This document shows, piece after piece, positions 43,215-52,281 of a stretch of DNA of 64,000 bases; within the stretch, counting starts at the first letter, position 1; every line of letters starts with the position of its first letter. The translations under genes were made by a program, and so were the position numbers. The notes under the pieces are model-generated. The model was not told the DNA's origin and ran no database searches. It worked only from the letters and a program-made list of their open reading frames with translations. Origin of the DNA: DALYJJ01 sp033763935 (lineage in GTDB: Bacteria > Acidobacteriota > Terriglobia > Bryobacterales > Bryobacteraceae); the NCBI GenBank assembly GCA_033763935.1, contig JANRJO010000007.1, forward strand, positions 1-64,000, read 5' to 3'.

Positions 43215-44063
43215 CTAACCGCCGTAGCTCTCTTTCAACAGCTTCTGTGCCTCTTCACGGCTCGGGAGGTCCGGGGTGAGCTTTGCATTGAGGTACCGCT
43301 GAAGAAGCGCACGCGCCTCCTCCAGGTTCCGCTTGCTGCGGATGTAGGTTCGGGCGCGCTCGATCAACAGCTTCGGGTTGTCGGGGGCGATCTTCTCGGC
43401 CTGGGCGAACGCGGCCTCGCTCTCCTGGATTTTGCCGCGCTTGGCGAGGAACTTGGCGAGATCGAGAACCCGGCCAATCTGGCGGGGCGCCAGCTGCGCG
43501 GCCATGCGCAACTGCTCTTCCGCCTTCTGATAATCCTTGCGGTGCTCAGCGATCTTCGCCAGCGCGTAGTGATATTCGACGGTGTCGATCTGGCGGATCT
43601 TGGCGGAAAGGGCGACGGCTTTGTCGACGCCGCCTCCCAGAAAACCGGGCGCTTCCAGGTAGTACTCAAAGAGGTCGTTGACGGCTTCGGCATTCCGGTC
43701 GTCGAGTTCGACGGCGCGTTCAAAGCTCCGGCGGGCCTTAGTGGCCAGGCCGGGGGCGGTGAAGGGGCTGGAGGTCTCGGCGCGGCGGCCGTAGGCTCGC
43801 CCGAGCCAGTGGTGGTAGACGCTGCTGGCGGGCTCCATCGCGGTTGCTTTCTCGAGCGACTCGGAGGCACGCTTGAAGTCACCGGACATGAAGTAGCTCT
43901 GCCCGAGCAAGGCGAACTCAGCGGCCGTTTTCGGTCCGGCGGCGGTCAGAATCCGGGCGGCTTCGGCGTAGTTGCTGCGCTGATAGGCGGAGCGCGCGTC
44001 GTCCAGTGCCGCGGCAGTTGCCGTCGACACGATCAGCGCGACACCGAGTATCAGTTTCAGCAT
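43215..44063 (-). CDS. Secreted tetratricopeptide-repeat protein upstream of the ABC permease
   Basis: A 282-residue protein. ATG 44063 starts a clean signal peptide (LKLILGVALIVSTATAAA). TPR units follow: DDARSAYQRSNYAEAARILTAAG, AEFALLGQSYFMSGDFKRASESLEKATAME, RSFERAVELDDRNAEAVND and EAAFAQAEKIAPDNPKLLIERA. Longer starts (44084 or 44294) add nothing recognisable. It is 6 bases from the permease start and so heads the export operon; a periplasmic adaptor role is possible. Confidence 0.8.
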   Translation of the reverse strand: MLKLILGVALIVSTATAAALDDARSAYQRSNYAEAARILTAAGPKTAAEFALLGQSYFMSGDFKRASESLEKATAMEPASSVYHHWLGRAYGRRAETSSPFTAPGLATKARRSFERAVELDDRNAEAVNDLFEYYLEAPGFLGGGVDKAVALSAKIRQIDTVEYHYALAKIAEHRKDYQKAEEQLRMAAQLAPRQIGRVLDLAKFLAKRGKIQESEAAFAQAEKIAPDNPKLLIERARTYIRSKRNLEEARALLQRYLNAKLTPDLPSREEAQKLLKESYGG

Positions 44064-44082
44064 AGGATTTGCCGATACTTGC

Positions 44083-44088
44083 ATTATA
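44083..44088 (-). promoter_or_regulatory. TATAAT box upstream of the TPR/permease/TolC operon
   Basis: The minus strand carries a perfect TATAAT 19 bases before ATG 44063, in an AT-rich patch. The -35 region at 17 bases spacing (TCTAAA) is weak. It is a likely promoter for the three-gene export operon. Confidence 0.4.
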
Positions 44089-44140
44089 TTCGCCCGCCTA
44101 CCCGGTTTAGATGCACGCGATGGGCCACGGGGTACAGCAG

Positions 44141-45526
44141 TTACGGCCTGTATACTTCCAGCCAGAATCCCTTTTGCTCCCAACGCTTGTCGAGGGCGCG
44201 ACCGGAGGGACGGCGGGGCGGCTTCTGCATGAAGTAACGCGTCACCAGGGCGCGGACAGGCGCAAGGCGAATGAGGTTGGCGGGCGGGTCCCAATCGGTC
44301 GAATACACGACGTATACGGCCCCTTCAGGCGCCTCGCTCACTGTCAGCGGGCGGCTTACGTAGCCGAGTTCCGGCCGCTTTAACGCATCGCTCAAGGGCC
44401 AGGTGGTGAAGACGGGAGTAGCGGGGTACCTTGTTTCCAGATCCGCCGCGGCTATCTGCTGGAGGCGAACGAAGTCGACCATAGCCAGATTATTCTCGTG
44501 CGGGAACGGCCAGAACGGGGGGTTCAGGAAGAGCGACGCGACCAGGCCCGCGGCAAGAGCTGCCTGCAGGGCGGGGCGCCCCTCGAGTACCCGCGCGGCG
44601 GCGGCGTAGAGGATCGGCAGGGCAGGGAGGAGATAGCGTTCGAGCACCGCGCCGCCGACTACGGTGACGCCGGCTACGTGGAGGACGGCAAAGGACAACA
44701 CCACCCGCCACGGCCGGGAGGGCGCCGACCAGGTTCTGCGCGCGCTTAGGAGAAGGACGAGGGTGGGGATCCAGCGAAACTCCTCAAAGAACAGGTACGA
44801 CACGCGACGGAGAACGGCTGCCGCAAGCCGGACCGGGTGGAGCGGATAGACGAGGTTGTACCAACCAAACTCGGCGTTGCCGACCGAGAGGCCGGTGTGT
44901 TGGCGGAGGTAGAGAATCCAGGCGAGCAGCACCGCCGCAGGAAGCAGCGCGAAGGCGGCGGCCCAGCGGTAACGGCGGTCGAGCGCCAGCCAGCCGGCCA
45001 GGACCATCGGCGCGATGAGACCCGTCTCTTTGGCCAGCACCAAGAGCACGCAAACGACGAGAGCGGGTCCCAGGCGGCCGGCCAGGAAATACAACAGCGC
45101 GACGGTGGTGAACAGCATGGCAGGCATGTCGAGCTGGGCCATCATGGCCTGCATGAAGAACAATGGCGAGGCGAGCAGAAAGACCACGGCGGCCAAGGGC
45201 GATGCCACGCCGAGGCGCCGCGCCAGGCTCCACGAGGCCAGGGCCGTCACGATGGCGAGGACGAGCATCGCCGCACGGGTGACTGCGATGGAGTAGCCGA
45301 AGATGGTCCACACGCCGGCAAGATAGAGCGGGACGCCAGGCGGGTGGATGTTGGCGAGCGTCGTTTGCGGAACCAGGTGGCCGTCGCGCCATAGATCCAA
45401 TGCGGCGGGAATGAAGTAGCCGAGTTCGTCCCAATGGAAGGGGAGCGACAGTAGGGGGACGTGGGCGGCGGCGAAGAGCACGAGAGCCGCCGCGAGTGCG
45501 ACGCTACTGAATCGTTCCGGCGCCAC
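44141..45526 (-). CDS. PMT/ArnT-like membrane glycosyltransferase (GT39/GT83 type)
   Basis: A 461-residue polytopic protein. HWDELGYFIPAALDLWRDGHLVPQ holds the conserved first-loop acidic pair (DE) of the GT-C fold, and NIHPPGVPLYLAGVWTIFG the following conserved His-Pro segment. About ten to twelve hydrophobic helices follow, with a soluble C-terminal part from FPHENNLAMVDFVRLQQI to the end. Such enzymes move sugars from polyprenyl-phosphate carriers to proteins or lipids on the outer face of the membrane. It overlaps the end of the DUF3467 gene by 23 bases. Confidence 0.82.
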   Translation of the reverse strand: MAPERFSSVALAAALVLFAAAHVPLLSLPFHWDELGYFIPAALDLWRDGHLVPQTTLANIHPPGVPLYLAGVWTIFGYSIAVTRAAMLVLAIVTALASWSLARRLGVASPLAAVVFLLASPLFFMQAMMAQLDMPAMLFTTVALLYFLAGRLGPALVVCVLLVLAKETGLIAPMVLAGWLALDRRYRWAAAFALLPAAVLLAWILYLRQHTGLSVGNAEFGWYNLVYPLHPVRLAAAVLRRVSYLFFEEFRWIPTLVLLLSARRTWSAPSRPWRVVLSFAVLHVAGVTVVGGAVLERYLLPALPILYAAAARVLEGRPALQAALAAGLVASLFLNPPFWPFPHENNLAMVDFVRLQQIAAADLETRYPATPVFTTWPLSDALKRPELGYVSRPLTVSEAPEGAVYVVYSTDWDPPANLIRLAPVRALVTRYFMQKPPRRPSGRALDKRWEQKGFWLEVYRP

Positions 45527-45797
45527 TCTGAGGTTCGAGGCGGATCTCGCCGAAAGCGGTTTCGTACTGCTGCAGGTTCTGGTTCAGCACGTTGGCGAGC
45601 GCTTTGGCCTGCTGGGGGCTGAGGTAGATGCCTTGAAAATTGCGAATGGTGACGGCATCGGGTGCGGTTTGATCCAAGGTGCCGAACATCAGGAAGAAGT
45701 CCCACAGGTTCGCGCGTACCTGGACGCTGTTGGCGTAGCCCTCGCGATACTCGTCGCCCTGCGTAAGTGTGATTTTCGGCTGTACGGGTGAAGTCAC
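45504..45797 (-). CDS. DUF3467 protein
   Basis: A 97-residue protein. YREGYANSVQVRANLWDFFLMFG and FQGIYLSPQQAKALANVLNQNLQQYETAFGEI are the whole of the DUF3467 family, whose function is unknown. The start is GTG 45797, with TATAGT 6 bases upstream. It overlaps the membrane glycosyltransferase start and may be co-transcribed with it. Confidence 0.88.
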   Translation of the reverse strand: MTSPVQPKITLTQGDEYREGYANSVQVRANLWDFFLMFGTLDQTAPDAVTIRNFQGIYLSPQQAKALANVLNQNLQQYETAFGEIRLEPQSGAGTIQ

Positions 45798-45803
45798 GCT
45801 CCT

Positions 45804-45809
45804 ACTATA
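45804..45809 (-). promoter_or_regulatory. TATAGT -10-like box 6 bases before the DUF3467 start
   Basis: Minus-strand TATAGT, then AGGAGC, then the GTG start at 45797. AGGAG could act as a ribosome site if transcription started further up; as a -10 the box predicts a leaderless mRNA. Confidence 0.35.
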
Positions 45810-45871
45810 TATCGGCGTCTAAGGTGCTTCACCGATGGTCAGCCGGGCAAATGTCTGCCAGTGTAGGGGGC

Positions 45872-46726
45872 ATGAGATGGTCGACGGCGACGCTTGTTCT
45901 GGCGCTGGGAGGGGCCACGGCTCTTGTCGGAGCGGGGTGGGAGCGGCTGGCTGTCGCGCTGCAACTGGCGGGCGCACCGGTGCCGGCAAGCGAAGGCAAC
46001 CTTTCAGAGCACGAGTTGGAGGAGATCGAGGGTCTCCCGCCGCAAGCGCAAGCGGAACGCCTGCTCAAGCGAGCCGTCAGCGGCTACGGCGGGGCCCTTG
46101 AGCAGATTGCGAAGCGCGCCGCGGGATGGGTGGGACAGATTGAACTGAACGAGTCGCTGCATGCGGTGACATCGGTGGCCTATTGCTCGAATAACCTGCG
46201 AGTGCGTGCGGCGGCGGTGGAGGTTTCGCTGGCGGGGTACGGGCTGGCGAAGACGCCGGAGAGCGTTGACGCGCAGATGCGGCTGCTCGAAGACGGGGGC
46301 GAGAAGCGGTTCTTTCCGTTGTGGAAACTCGGGCTGCTCGGCAACCGAGGGGTAGAACCGGAGAAGGTGCTGCGGGTGTTGCTGCGCTATCGAAGCGATG
46401 CGGAACAGGTCAACCGATTGTGGGCGGTCAATGCGCTGGGAATGCTGGGTTCGGACGAAGTCATCGAGCCGCTGATCGAGGTGTTTCGGACTGACCCAAG
46501 CGCGGAGATTCGCGAACGGGCCGCGTGCAATCTCGCTGACGCGGGGATGCTGACCCGGGAGCAGAGGCGGAAAGCGATTCCGTACCTGCTGCACATGACA
46601 GATGAGGGTGGGCTGGATGAACAGACGCGCGGCTGGGTATACCAGGCGTTGCGTGAGATCAGCGGAGAGTCGATAGGGGCAGATCCGACGGCTTGGCGAA
46701 ACTGGTGGGATCGAAAGAAAGACTAG
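45872..46726 (+). CDS. HEAT-repeat protein with N-terminal membrane anchor
   Basis: A 284-residue protein. ATG 45872 starts an anchor or signal (MRWSTATLVLALGGATALVGAGW). HEAT/armadillo-like helices follow: RVRAAAVEVSLAGYGLAKT, NRLWAVNALGMLGSDEVIEPLIEVFRTD and EIRERAACNLADAG. Other starts (45851 or 45788) are possible. It ends 5 bases before a tRNA-Asp remnant and so is the last native gene on the left of the island. Confidence 0.72.
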   Translation: MRWSTATLVLALGGATALVGAGWERLAVALQLAGAPVPASEGNLSEHELEEIEGLPPQAQAERLLKRAVSGYGGALEQIAKRAAGWVGQIELNESLHAVTSVAYCSNNLRVRAAAVEVSLAGYGLAKTPESVDAQMRLLEDGGEKRFFPLWKLGLLGNRGVEPEKVLRVLLRYRSDAEQVNRLWAVNALGMLGSDEVIEPLIEVFRTDPSAEIRERAACNLADAGMLTREQRRKAIPYLLHMTDEGGLDEQTRGWVYQALREISGESIGADPTAWRNWWDRKKD

Positions 46727-46731
46727 AAGGG

Positions 46732-46758
46732 TGGCGGGGACGACGGGGCTCGAACCCG
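46732..46758. repeat. Left attachment remnant: last 27 bases of tRNA-Asp
   Basis: Twenty-seven bases are identical to the 3' end (CCA, acceptor strand and T-arm) of the intact tRNA-Asp at 56309-56385, in the same orientation. The 5' two-thirds of the tRNA are absent, so it is not a functional gene. This is the expected scar (att) at the far end of an element that inserted into the tRNA 3' end. Confidence 0.85.
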
Positions 46759-47156
46759 AACAGGGCGGTACTGACGAGTAGCGCTGCGTGCTAAGTGGTT
46801 GTGTTTTCAGTGCGCGCCAAGGGCCGTCGTCCAGCCAATATCGGCGTGTATTCCTCGGAGTCTTGCGCGAGTCTTGCACGGGAAAGGTCGGGCTCGCGGC
46901 GACCATCGCGAATCGTTCCGCGCCGGCCCTGGTACGTGCAGCCGGCACAAAATCGGAACGCATTTTGCTCCCCGTCGCGGACGCGTTTCGAACTCTGGCC
47001 GTAAACCCAATTCGGTCGCCACTGGAACTCGCAGTACAGTAAGCCGACCACGTCGTCCTTGGCGCACTGTTGACCGACGCCGCGTCGAGGAGTCCACGCA
47101 GGACGTTGCGGCCATAGTGCGGGGCGGGCGCACCTTTCATCGAAACCCGCCCGCTC
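46759..47156. other. Island left end, no supported gene; short direct repeats
   Basis: No frame matches a family I know; an 86-residue minus-strand frame (46791-47051) has coding-like Trp/Tyr/Cys content but no recognisable motif. GAGTCTTGC occurs at 46858-46866 and again at 46869-46877, the second inside GAGTCTTGCACGG. The same 13-mer and a near twin recur by the right att copy (54660-54682), so these may be integrase arm sites or remains of a second integrase tail. Confidence 0.45.
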
Positions 47157-49319
47157 TCACAGCAGGTCGACCTTGACGCGATCCCACCAACTCCAATAAA
47201 ACGCCTCAGTCAGGGCTTCCTTCTGCCACTTGGAAGCTGGCAACGAACCCTGGACCACGGCCCTCGCGACGGCCCGCAGGAATTCTTCCCCTTCACGTGT
47301 CTCCCGACCCGAACTCAAGACCTTCCGAAAAACCTCCGAATCGTGAATGCAATCCAGAAACCGGCCTTCCGGCCAATGGCAGCTAGCGAAATGCCTTACT
47401 ACCGCCTGTCGCAAGCGTTCGCACTTATCCCAATCCCGACCCCATCGAGTGGACGGAGCACGCTCCTTCAGGAACTGCCAAGACTCGTAGCTCAGCCGAT
47501 CATGGGCAGCCGCGGAATGAACCACCTCAAACGCGCCAGCAATCAGTTCGATGGCGTCAGTATTAGACGTACTCAATCCAACGGCGAGCAGAAACGCTGC
47601 CACGGTGCCCGACTCCTGTTGCACATGCGCCGGGCTATTCGTCAGTGCAAGCCAAGGTCTTAGTCCCAGCCGAGACACCTCCGGCATTCGGGGATCGAGT
47701 AACCCTGCTGACAGTGCCAACATGTGAGTCTTGCAATTGACACCAGCCGCTTCAAGCCAAGAGACAATGTCGCTTTGCCTGGCTGCAATGGCCGAGCGCC
47801 ATGAATTTGACACGATCTGAGGCTCCGCCATCTCAGCGTTGTAGAAATTCAGCACCGCATGCGTCGCCGCTCGACCATACCGTTCCAGGACCGGCGAGGC
47901 AATGGTGTCTAGTCCCGCCCCCAAAACAGCAGGAACCCAATCTTCAGGGACGAGTTCCAAGCCGGGAGACTGGAGGCTATCAAGAACATCAAGGTAAACT
48001 TGAGCCGGTGTAGAACAGGCCCAGAACGCCGATTCCTTCACCAATGCCGAATTGTGGACAGCAAGGACCGGAAGGACACCCGGTCGCTTGGACGCGATCG
48101 CGCACACGTCACCAGGAGAAACGGCTTGAGCAAGGCCGGCAAGAATCTCTTCCGACAGTTCGCTCTGCACGTCGCTCACGATGGCCAGTAACAAGCGAAG
48201 TGCGTCGTCCTGCGAGGAATGCCATAGCGCAGACGCACGTGCGCGAAGGTCAAGCAGGGCCGGATCGAACGCGCTTGAACGTGGGGAGTGAGCCAACTCG
48301 TATAATCGGTTGTACTCGGAAATCGTCGGGAGTATGCGGTTTGGTGACACTGGACCGTACAAGCCGACTTTAAGAGCGACGCCGCTCCGTTTCTCTGGAA
48401 AGATGTGGCAGATTTCGGATGCAAGATCGGATGTGCTGCACGTGCCGTCGCGGACATTGCGGAAATGCGTAAACAGGTGCGCCATCTGGGAGAACAGCAG
48501 ACGCCCAGGTTGCGAATCGTCACTGAACCGCCAGAGGAATTCTCGGAAACCATCCGCATCAGGATTCAGTAGATCCGCAACCGCGCTGGAGAGCCATTGC
48601 CTAATGTCAGAAGGCGCATCTGGGCTCACACCCTTCACAATGGTAAATGTCTCCGTGTCGCGCTGAAGTTCCCTAGCGATTCGCTGCGGCACAACCTGCA
48701 AGTCAAAAGGCGCTTGCCCCAACGTCCTACTCGCTAACGCACCGGTGCAAAAACGAAAGCTAGACCGCAGCGCCGGCCACTGCTGTGACCAAGCCGCACT
48801 GACGAGACTCTCATACGTCCTGGAATCATTCGCCGCCACAAGAACGGCGCCTCTCGGCACGCCATACAGACATGCGAGGAGGCCAGCCGCATCTTCGGCG
48901 CCAAGCTGGGGAGCATTGCTATCCGTTGGGCCCGACCGGATGAGCAGCGGCGCGTCGTACCCTTGAATAACTTGGTCAATCGGCCTCCGGAAGTACGCCA
49001 GAACATCAGTAAGACTTTGCAGTCTGGACAACTCTGAATTCGCAAGTATGAGTCCGTGCGTCCACACACAGCCCGGACGCTGCATCTCGCTGGCATACCA
49101 CGTCTTCGTTATCGCATAGCTATCCTCACCAGGCACCGGATAAGCCGTAATATACTCTTCGAATCCAGTAACCATGCGGGGGCCCGACATATCACTCAGT
49201 GTAAGTAGGGCACGTTCTGCTGCCCCGGTAATTTGCCTCGAACCCTGTAATAGCCGGTGCCCGTCCCTGTAACCGTAGAGTACCTGTGCGGCCTGAACGG
49301 AAACACCCATAAGTTGCAA
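47157..49319 (-). CDS. GAP1-type GTPase-associated protein (conflict system component)
   Basis: A 720-residue soluble protein. Its first 130 residues match the GAP1 N-terminal domain: QVLYGYRDGHRLLQGSRQI, LTLSDMSGP, ITAYPVPGEDSYAITKTWYA and RPGCVWTHGLILA. A middle alpha/beta and a long helical C-terminal region follow without catalytic motifs I recognise. GAP1 proteins accompany double-GTPase proteins in predicted conflict systems and may regulate the GTPases or assemble with them. The start is TTG 49319, directly abutting the upstream stop, with GGAGG 6 bases before; ATG 49310 is an alternative. It is the last gene of the island operon and visibly less GC-rich than core genes. Confidence 0.8.
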   Translation of the reverse strand: MQLMGVSVQAAQVLYGYRDGHRLLQGSRQITGAAERALLTLSDMSGPRMVTGFEEYITAYPVPGEDSYAITKTWYASEMQRPGCVWTHGLILANSELSRLQSLTDVLAYFRRPIDQVIQGYDAPLLIRSGPTDSNAPQLGAEDAAGLLACLYGVPRGAVLVAANDSRTYESLVSAAWSQQWPALRSSFRFCTGALASRTLGQAPFDLQVVPQRIARELQRDTETFTIVKGVSPDAPSDIRQWLSSAVADLLNPDADGFREFLWRFSDDSQPGRLLFSQMAHLFTHFRNVRDGTCSTSDLASEICHIFPEKRSGVALKVGLYGPVSPNRILPTISEYNRLYELAHSPRSSAFDPALLDLRARASALWHSSQDDALRLLLAIVSDVQSELSEEILAGLAQAVSPGDVCAIASKRPGVLPVLAVHNSALVKESAFWACSTPAQVYLDVLDSLQSPGLELVPEDWVPAVLGAGLDTIASPVLERYGRAATHAVLNFYNAEMAEPQIVSNSWRSAIAARQSDIVSWLEAAGVNCKTHMLALSAGLLDPRMPEVSRLGLRPWLALTNSPAHVQQESGTVAAFLLAVGLSTSNTDAIELIAGAFEVVHSAAAHDRLSYESWQFLKERAPSTRWGRDWDKCERLRQAVVRHFASCHWPEGRFLDCIHDSEVFRKVLSSGRETREGEEFLRAVARAVVQGSLPASKWQKEALTEAFYWSWWDRVKVDLL

Positions 49320-50240
49320 CTAACGCCTCCACCCAAGTGCCCAGCTTACGGGTTCGGTGATGTCGTGCGAGATGCCGTTTGGGCCTTCAACGTGAATGCG
49401 ATGCGATGCCGGGTCAATCTCCCGCAATGTCGCTATGTCAGCATTGAGATCGCCCCCTTGTGCGCTAATTCCCCACACTTGAGCTCGGAAAAGCTCTTCT
49501 TGCGAGAGAAGATACTGATGCAAGTACGGAAGCCTGGCACTCAGCCACTCATCGGGTGTCGGATGTTCCCGCCCCGACTTCATGACTCTATCCCACGCCG
49601 AAATAATTACAGCCAGCCGAGCCGGGCGCCTAGGCAAGAAATGCGGCTCCAAGAATTGGAGCAACCCAACTAGCTGCACCTGGGTTGGCGCCAGTTCTGG
49701 ATTCCATTCCTCCGTCCCGCGCTCGGGCCCTTGGGCCTCGTCCGCACCATCTTCAGTCCCCAGGATCTGCAGCTCTTCTGCTCTTGCCTGAAAAGCGGGG
49801 AATACCACTTGCATCATGCGCTGCATCTCTGCGACCGAGAACGGTTCGACAACCTTGTCCGGGTTGACAAACAGTAGAATACTTCTCGATGCGTCTACCA
49901 GCCTCTGGAAACCGTGCGTCCACTGGCGCGTTTTCCATTGATCACGAAATGATTCACCAGAAAGATCGGGGAATACGATCTCGCCTTCCATGCCCTGAAT
50001 AGGATCCCGGACGAGAAGGGATGCATGTTGGGCAGGTTCGACAATTGATCGCCCTACAGGACGGAACAGCTGCCACTCATTCTTGATGCTATTCAGATGT
50101 CTCGCGTCATCGGAGATCCTGAGAAGGCGCAGCGAGTTCGGAATCTCCTCTGATTCAGCCACGTGCCAAAGCGCGGCCAGAAATGTTGTCTTTCCCGTTC
50201 CTGGAAGACCGATGACCAGTAGATTCGAAGGGCTACTCAT
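49320..50240 (-). CDS. Double-GTPase-type P-loop GTPase (first of two)
   Basis: A 306-residue protein. LLVIGLPGTGKTTFLAALWHV is the Walker A (11-19). VFPDLSGESFRDQWKTRQW is the switch II/Walker B DxxG (Asp 92). SILLFVNPDKV and VIISAWDRVMKSG give the later strands, the latter occupying the NKxD guanine-recognition place. It matches the DO-GTPase proteins that co-occur with GAP1. ATG 50240 overlaps the end of the neighbouring GTPase gene by 8 bases; the frame is open to 50447 but that part lies within the neighbour. Confidence 0.8.
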   Translation of the reverse strand: MSSPSNLLVIGLPGTGKTTFLAALWHVAESEEIPNSLRLLRISDDARHLNSIKNEWQLFRPVGRSIVEPAQHASLLVRDPIQGMEGEIVFPDLSGESFRDQWKTRQWTHGFQRLVDASRSILLFVNPDKVVEPFSVAEMQRMMQVVFPAFQARAEELQILGTEDGADEAQGPERGTEEWNPELAPTQVQLVGLLQFLEPHFLPRRPARLAVIISAWDRVMKSGREHPTPDEWLSARLPYLHQYLLSQEELFRAQVWGISAQGGDLNADIATLREIDPASHRIHVEGPNGISHDITEPVSWALGWRR

Positions 50241-51174
50241 CGTTAGCCTCGTACAATTCCTTAGCCTCGCATAGCGCGAATCGCTCGAACGGTATCCGCA
50301 GTGCAGGAACCGGCAAGAGTGTTGGTTGACTCTCCAGCTGTCTTGGCGTTTCCTCAATCCAGGATTGCAGCAGATCGGGAAGGCCGAAGGCAACACCAAG
50401 TGGGCTCTGAAAGTGCGGGCGGGCCGCGATGGGGCGGACACGCACACGGCGGACCCGCGTCTCGCACTGCTGGTGGAAGAACCGCGTCGTGACCGATTCG
50501 ATCTCTCGACACAAGCCTTCTCCTCCTGCAGCCAATACCAAATCCCATTTGGTCAGAAGAATATCGACACGGGCGTCTCCACCGAGATAGCCGAGTTCAA
50601 AGAACCTGCGCATGAGCATCGAGGCATTCGAGCGAACATTCGCACGAAACTCCTTCGATGCGAGCTTGTCAGCATCGATTAGATGAACGAAGTGGTCGGC
50701 GCGACGTACGATATCCTGTAACGCTTTAGCCTCGATTGTGGAATCGATAGCTCGTTCGTAATACTCACCAGACATGTCCGCGATGAGCAGGTGTCGCAAA
50801 GCCCGGCGCCGATCTGCTGCTCGCAAACGGAGGTGGTAGAAGAGATGTCCCTCGTCGAAGGGCGTACGCAAAGTTGAAGGAGCTTGAGCACCCGAGGCGC
50901 TCCGTGAGTCGAAACACCTTTCTTCGAATGCAATTAGTGTCTCCGATCCACCAGCGAGGTAGCTCGCAAATTGGCCACGTTGGAAGCTATCGTGCAGGCT
51001 GGCGACAAGGGTTGTCTTTCCGCTGCCGGCGGCACCTGCGAATACGACCACCGGAGCACCGGTATCCCGCAGTATCAGCGATGCCTGCTCGGCGTTCAAC
51101 GCCTTGCCCGTCGGGAGGTTAACCATCTCCGTCGTTGGTTGCTCAGCCGCACTCGACACACCTTGATCCGCCAT
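50233..51174 (-). CDS. Double-GTPase-type P-loop GTPase (second of two)
   Basis: A 313-residue protein. VVVFAGAAGSGKTTLVASLHDSF is the Walker A near 47, GGSETLIAFEERCFDSR the switch I region, HLLIADMSGEYYERA the Walker B/DxxG, FVHLIDADKL a later strand and ILLTKWDLVLAAGG the TKxD guanine-recognition motif. All motifs are intact, so GTP binding is expected. AAGGGG precedes ATG 51174. With the following gene it forms a GTPase pair, the core of the predicted system. Confidence 0.82.
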   Translation of the reverse strand: MADQGVSSAAEQPTTEMVNLPTGKALNAEQASLILRDTGAPVVVFAGAAGSGKTTLVASLHDSFQRGQFASYLAGGSETLIAFEERCFDSRSASGAQAPSTLRTPFDEGHLFYHLRLRAADRRRALRHLLIADMSGEYYERAIDSTIEAKALQDIVRRADHFVHLIDADKLASKEFRANVRSNASMLMRRFFELGYLGGDARVDILLTKWDLVLAAGGEGLCREIESVTTRFFHQQCETRVRRVRVRPIAARPHFQSPLGVAFGLPDLLQSWIEETPRQLESQPTLLPVPALRIPFERFALCEAKELYEANDE

Positions 51175-51178
51175 CGAG

Positions 51179-52264
51179 TTACCCCTTTAAGGAGCGGACG
51201 AATAGCATCTCAAGATATGCCTGCTGAGCCCAAGCCACCGGGGGTAGTTTGTCATCGGCGTGCAAGCCAGTTTCGCTTCCAAAAGCATCTCCCCAGTTGC
51301 CCCCCGCGGCCTCGGCCGATTTTGTCACAGCGAATAGAAGGGGGCAGCAATCGGCTGCCGAATGGACCGGGTAACTTTCAGCGCAGGCGCGTTTCCACTT
51401 CAGGTCGCAGCTGTCGATGACGCTTGCGATGTCCAGCGCCCCGGGGAGTTCGGCGTTAGCGAGACGCAACATTTTCTTGAGGAATGCTGGCGCGGCGAAT
51501 GGACCTGGAAGTATCTGCGTCAATTGATCCAAATCTCGGGCACCACGGAGACACGCTTCCCCGACCGCCATCTCTGAGAAGGCGCGCATCCCGTCCAGTG
51601 TGTGTTCGCTGAACAGCCACCAAACTATGTCCGTTTGCTCTCGGTATCCGCCTTGGACTCCCTCGAGGGCTTGGTTGATGGATTCGGTGTAGCTCTTGAC
51701 TGACCCAAGTAAGGACTTACACGCCGATTCAAGACCCGCCAGCAGAGCATTCGTATCGGTCTGCGGGACGCTGGTCTTCATCGCCGTCAACTGGCTCAAG
51801 AAACTCGTGGCATCGAACTCGTTGACGCGTTCACCCGGAATCGTCCGCACTCGCACGGATTCCTTGGCCAAATAGCGCGATGCCTCGTCAACGATGCCTT
51901 GGATGCGGCCCGTCTTTCGAAGGCCTTGCGCCTCCATGCACGTGACGCCCAGGGCGACGGCATCGGACCGCGAACTCGGCTCCTGCGACAGTATGTGAGC
52001 GATGGCCCCAGCGGCCAGAACTGAAAGCTCGCGTTCATTGTTCTCCATCAAAAACGCGGCATCTTCAGCTTTTGCGGCATCACAGAGACCGTCCTTGAAG
52101 GGTGCCGGGGTCGGCCGGCAGTAGAACATTCTCGCAAGGCTCGGGACGTCCGACAGTTTCAGCCCGTTGGCGAAGGACTCAACGGCCCTCCAACGCGCGA
52201 CGAGCGTCGGCCCGTCAGCACGGACCGATACAAAGTGGTACCAATCGGCAAAGTTACGATGCAT
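51179..52264 (-). CDS. GTPase-associated helical protein (GASH-like)
   Basis: A 361-residue, almost wholly helical protein, from ATG 52264 (GTG 52270 is an alternative). Family-like features are an N-terminal 70 residues predicted alpha/beta, LSVLAAGAIAHIL, and DIVWWLFSEHTLDGMRAFSEM near 215, which fits the 'GTPase-associated system helical' domain found with GAP1 and double-GTPase genes. No enzymatic motif is visible. It lies 4 bases from the GTPase gene and is likely a scaffold or sensor. Confidence 0.7.
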   Translation of the reverse strand: MHRNFADWYHFVSVRADGPTLVARWRAVESFANGLKLSDVPSLARMFYCRPTPAPFKDGLCDAAKAEDAAFLMENNERELSVLAAGAIAHILSQEPSSRSDAVALGVTCMEAQGLRKTGRIQGIVDEASRYLAKESVRVRTIPGERVNEFDATSFLSQLTAMKTSVPQTDTNALLAGLESACKSLLGSVKSYTESINQALEGVQGGYREQTDIVWWLFSEHTLDGMRAFSEMAVGEACLRGARDLDQLTQILPGPFAAPAFLKKMLRLANAELPGALDIASVIDSCDLKWKRACAESYPVHSAADCCPLLFAVTKSAEAAGGNWGDAFGSETGLHADDKLPPVAWAQQAYLEMLFVRSLKG

Positions 52265-52281
52265 ATTCACCTGGACAGTCG

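Noticed and set aside
46732..46758. A second tRNA-Asp gene
   Set aside because: Only the last 27 bases are present; no anticodon or 5' half, so it is an att scar.
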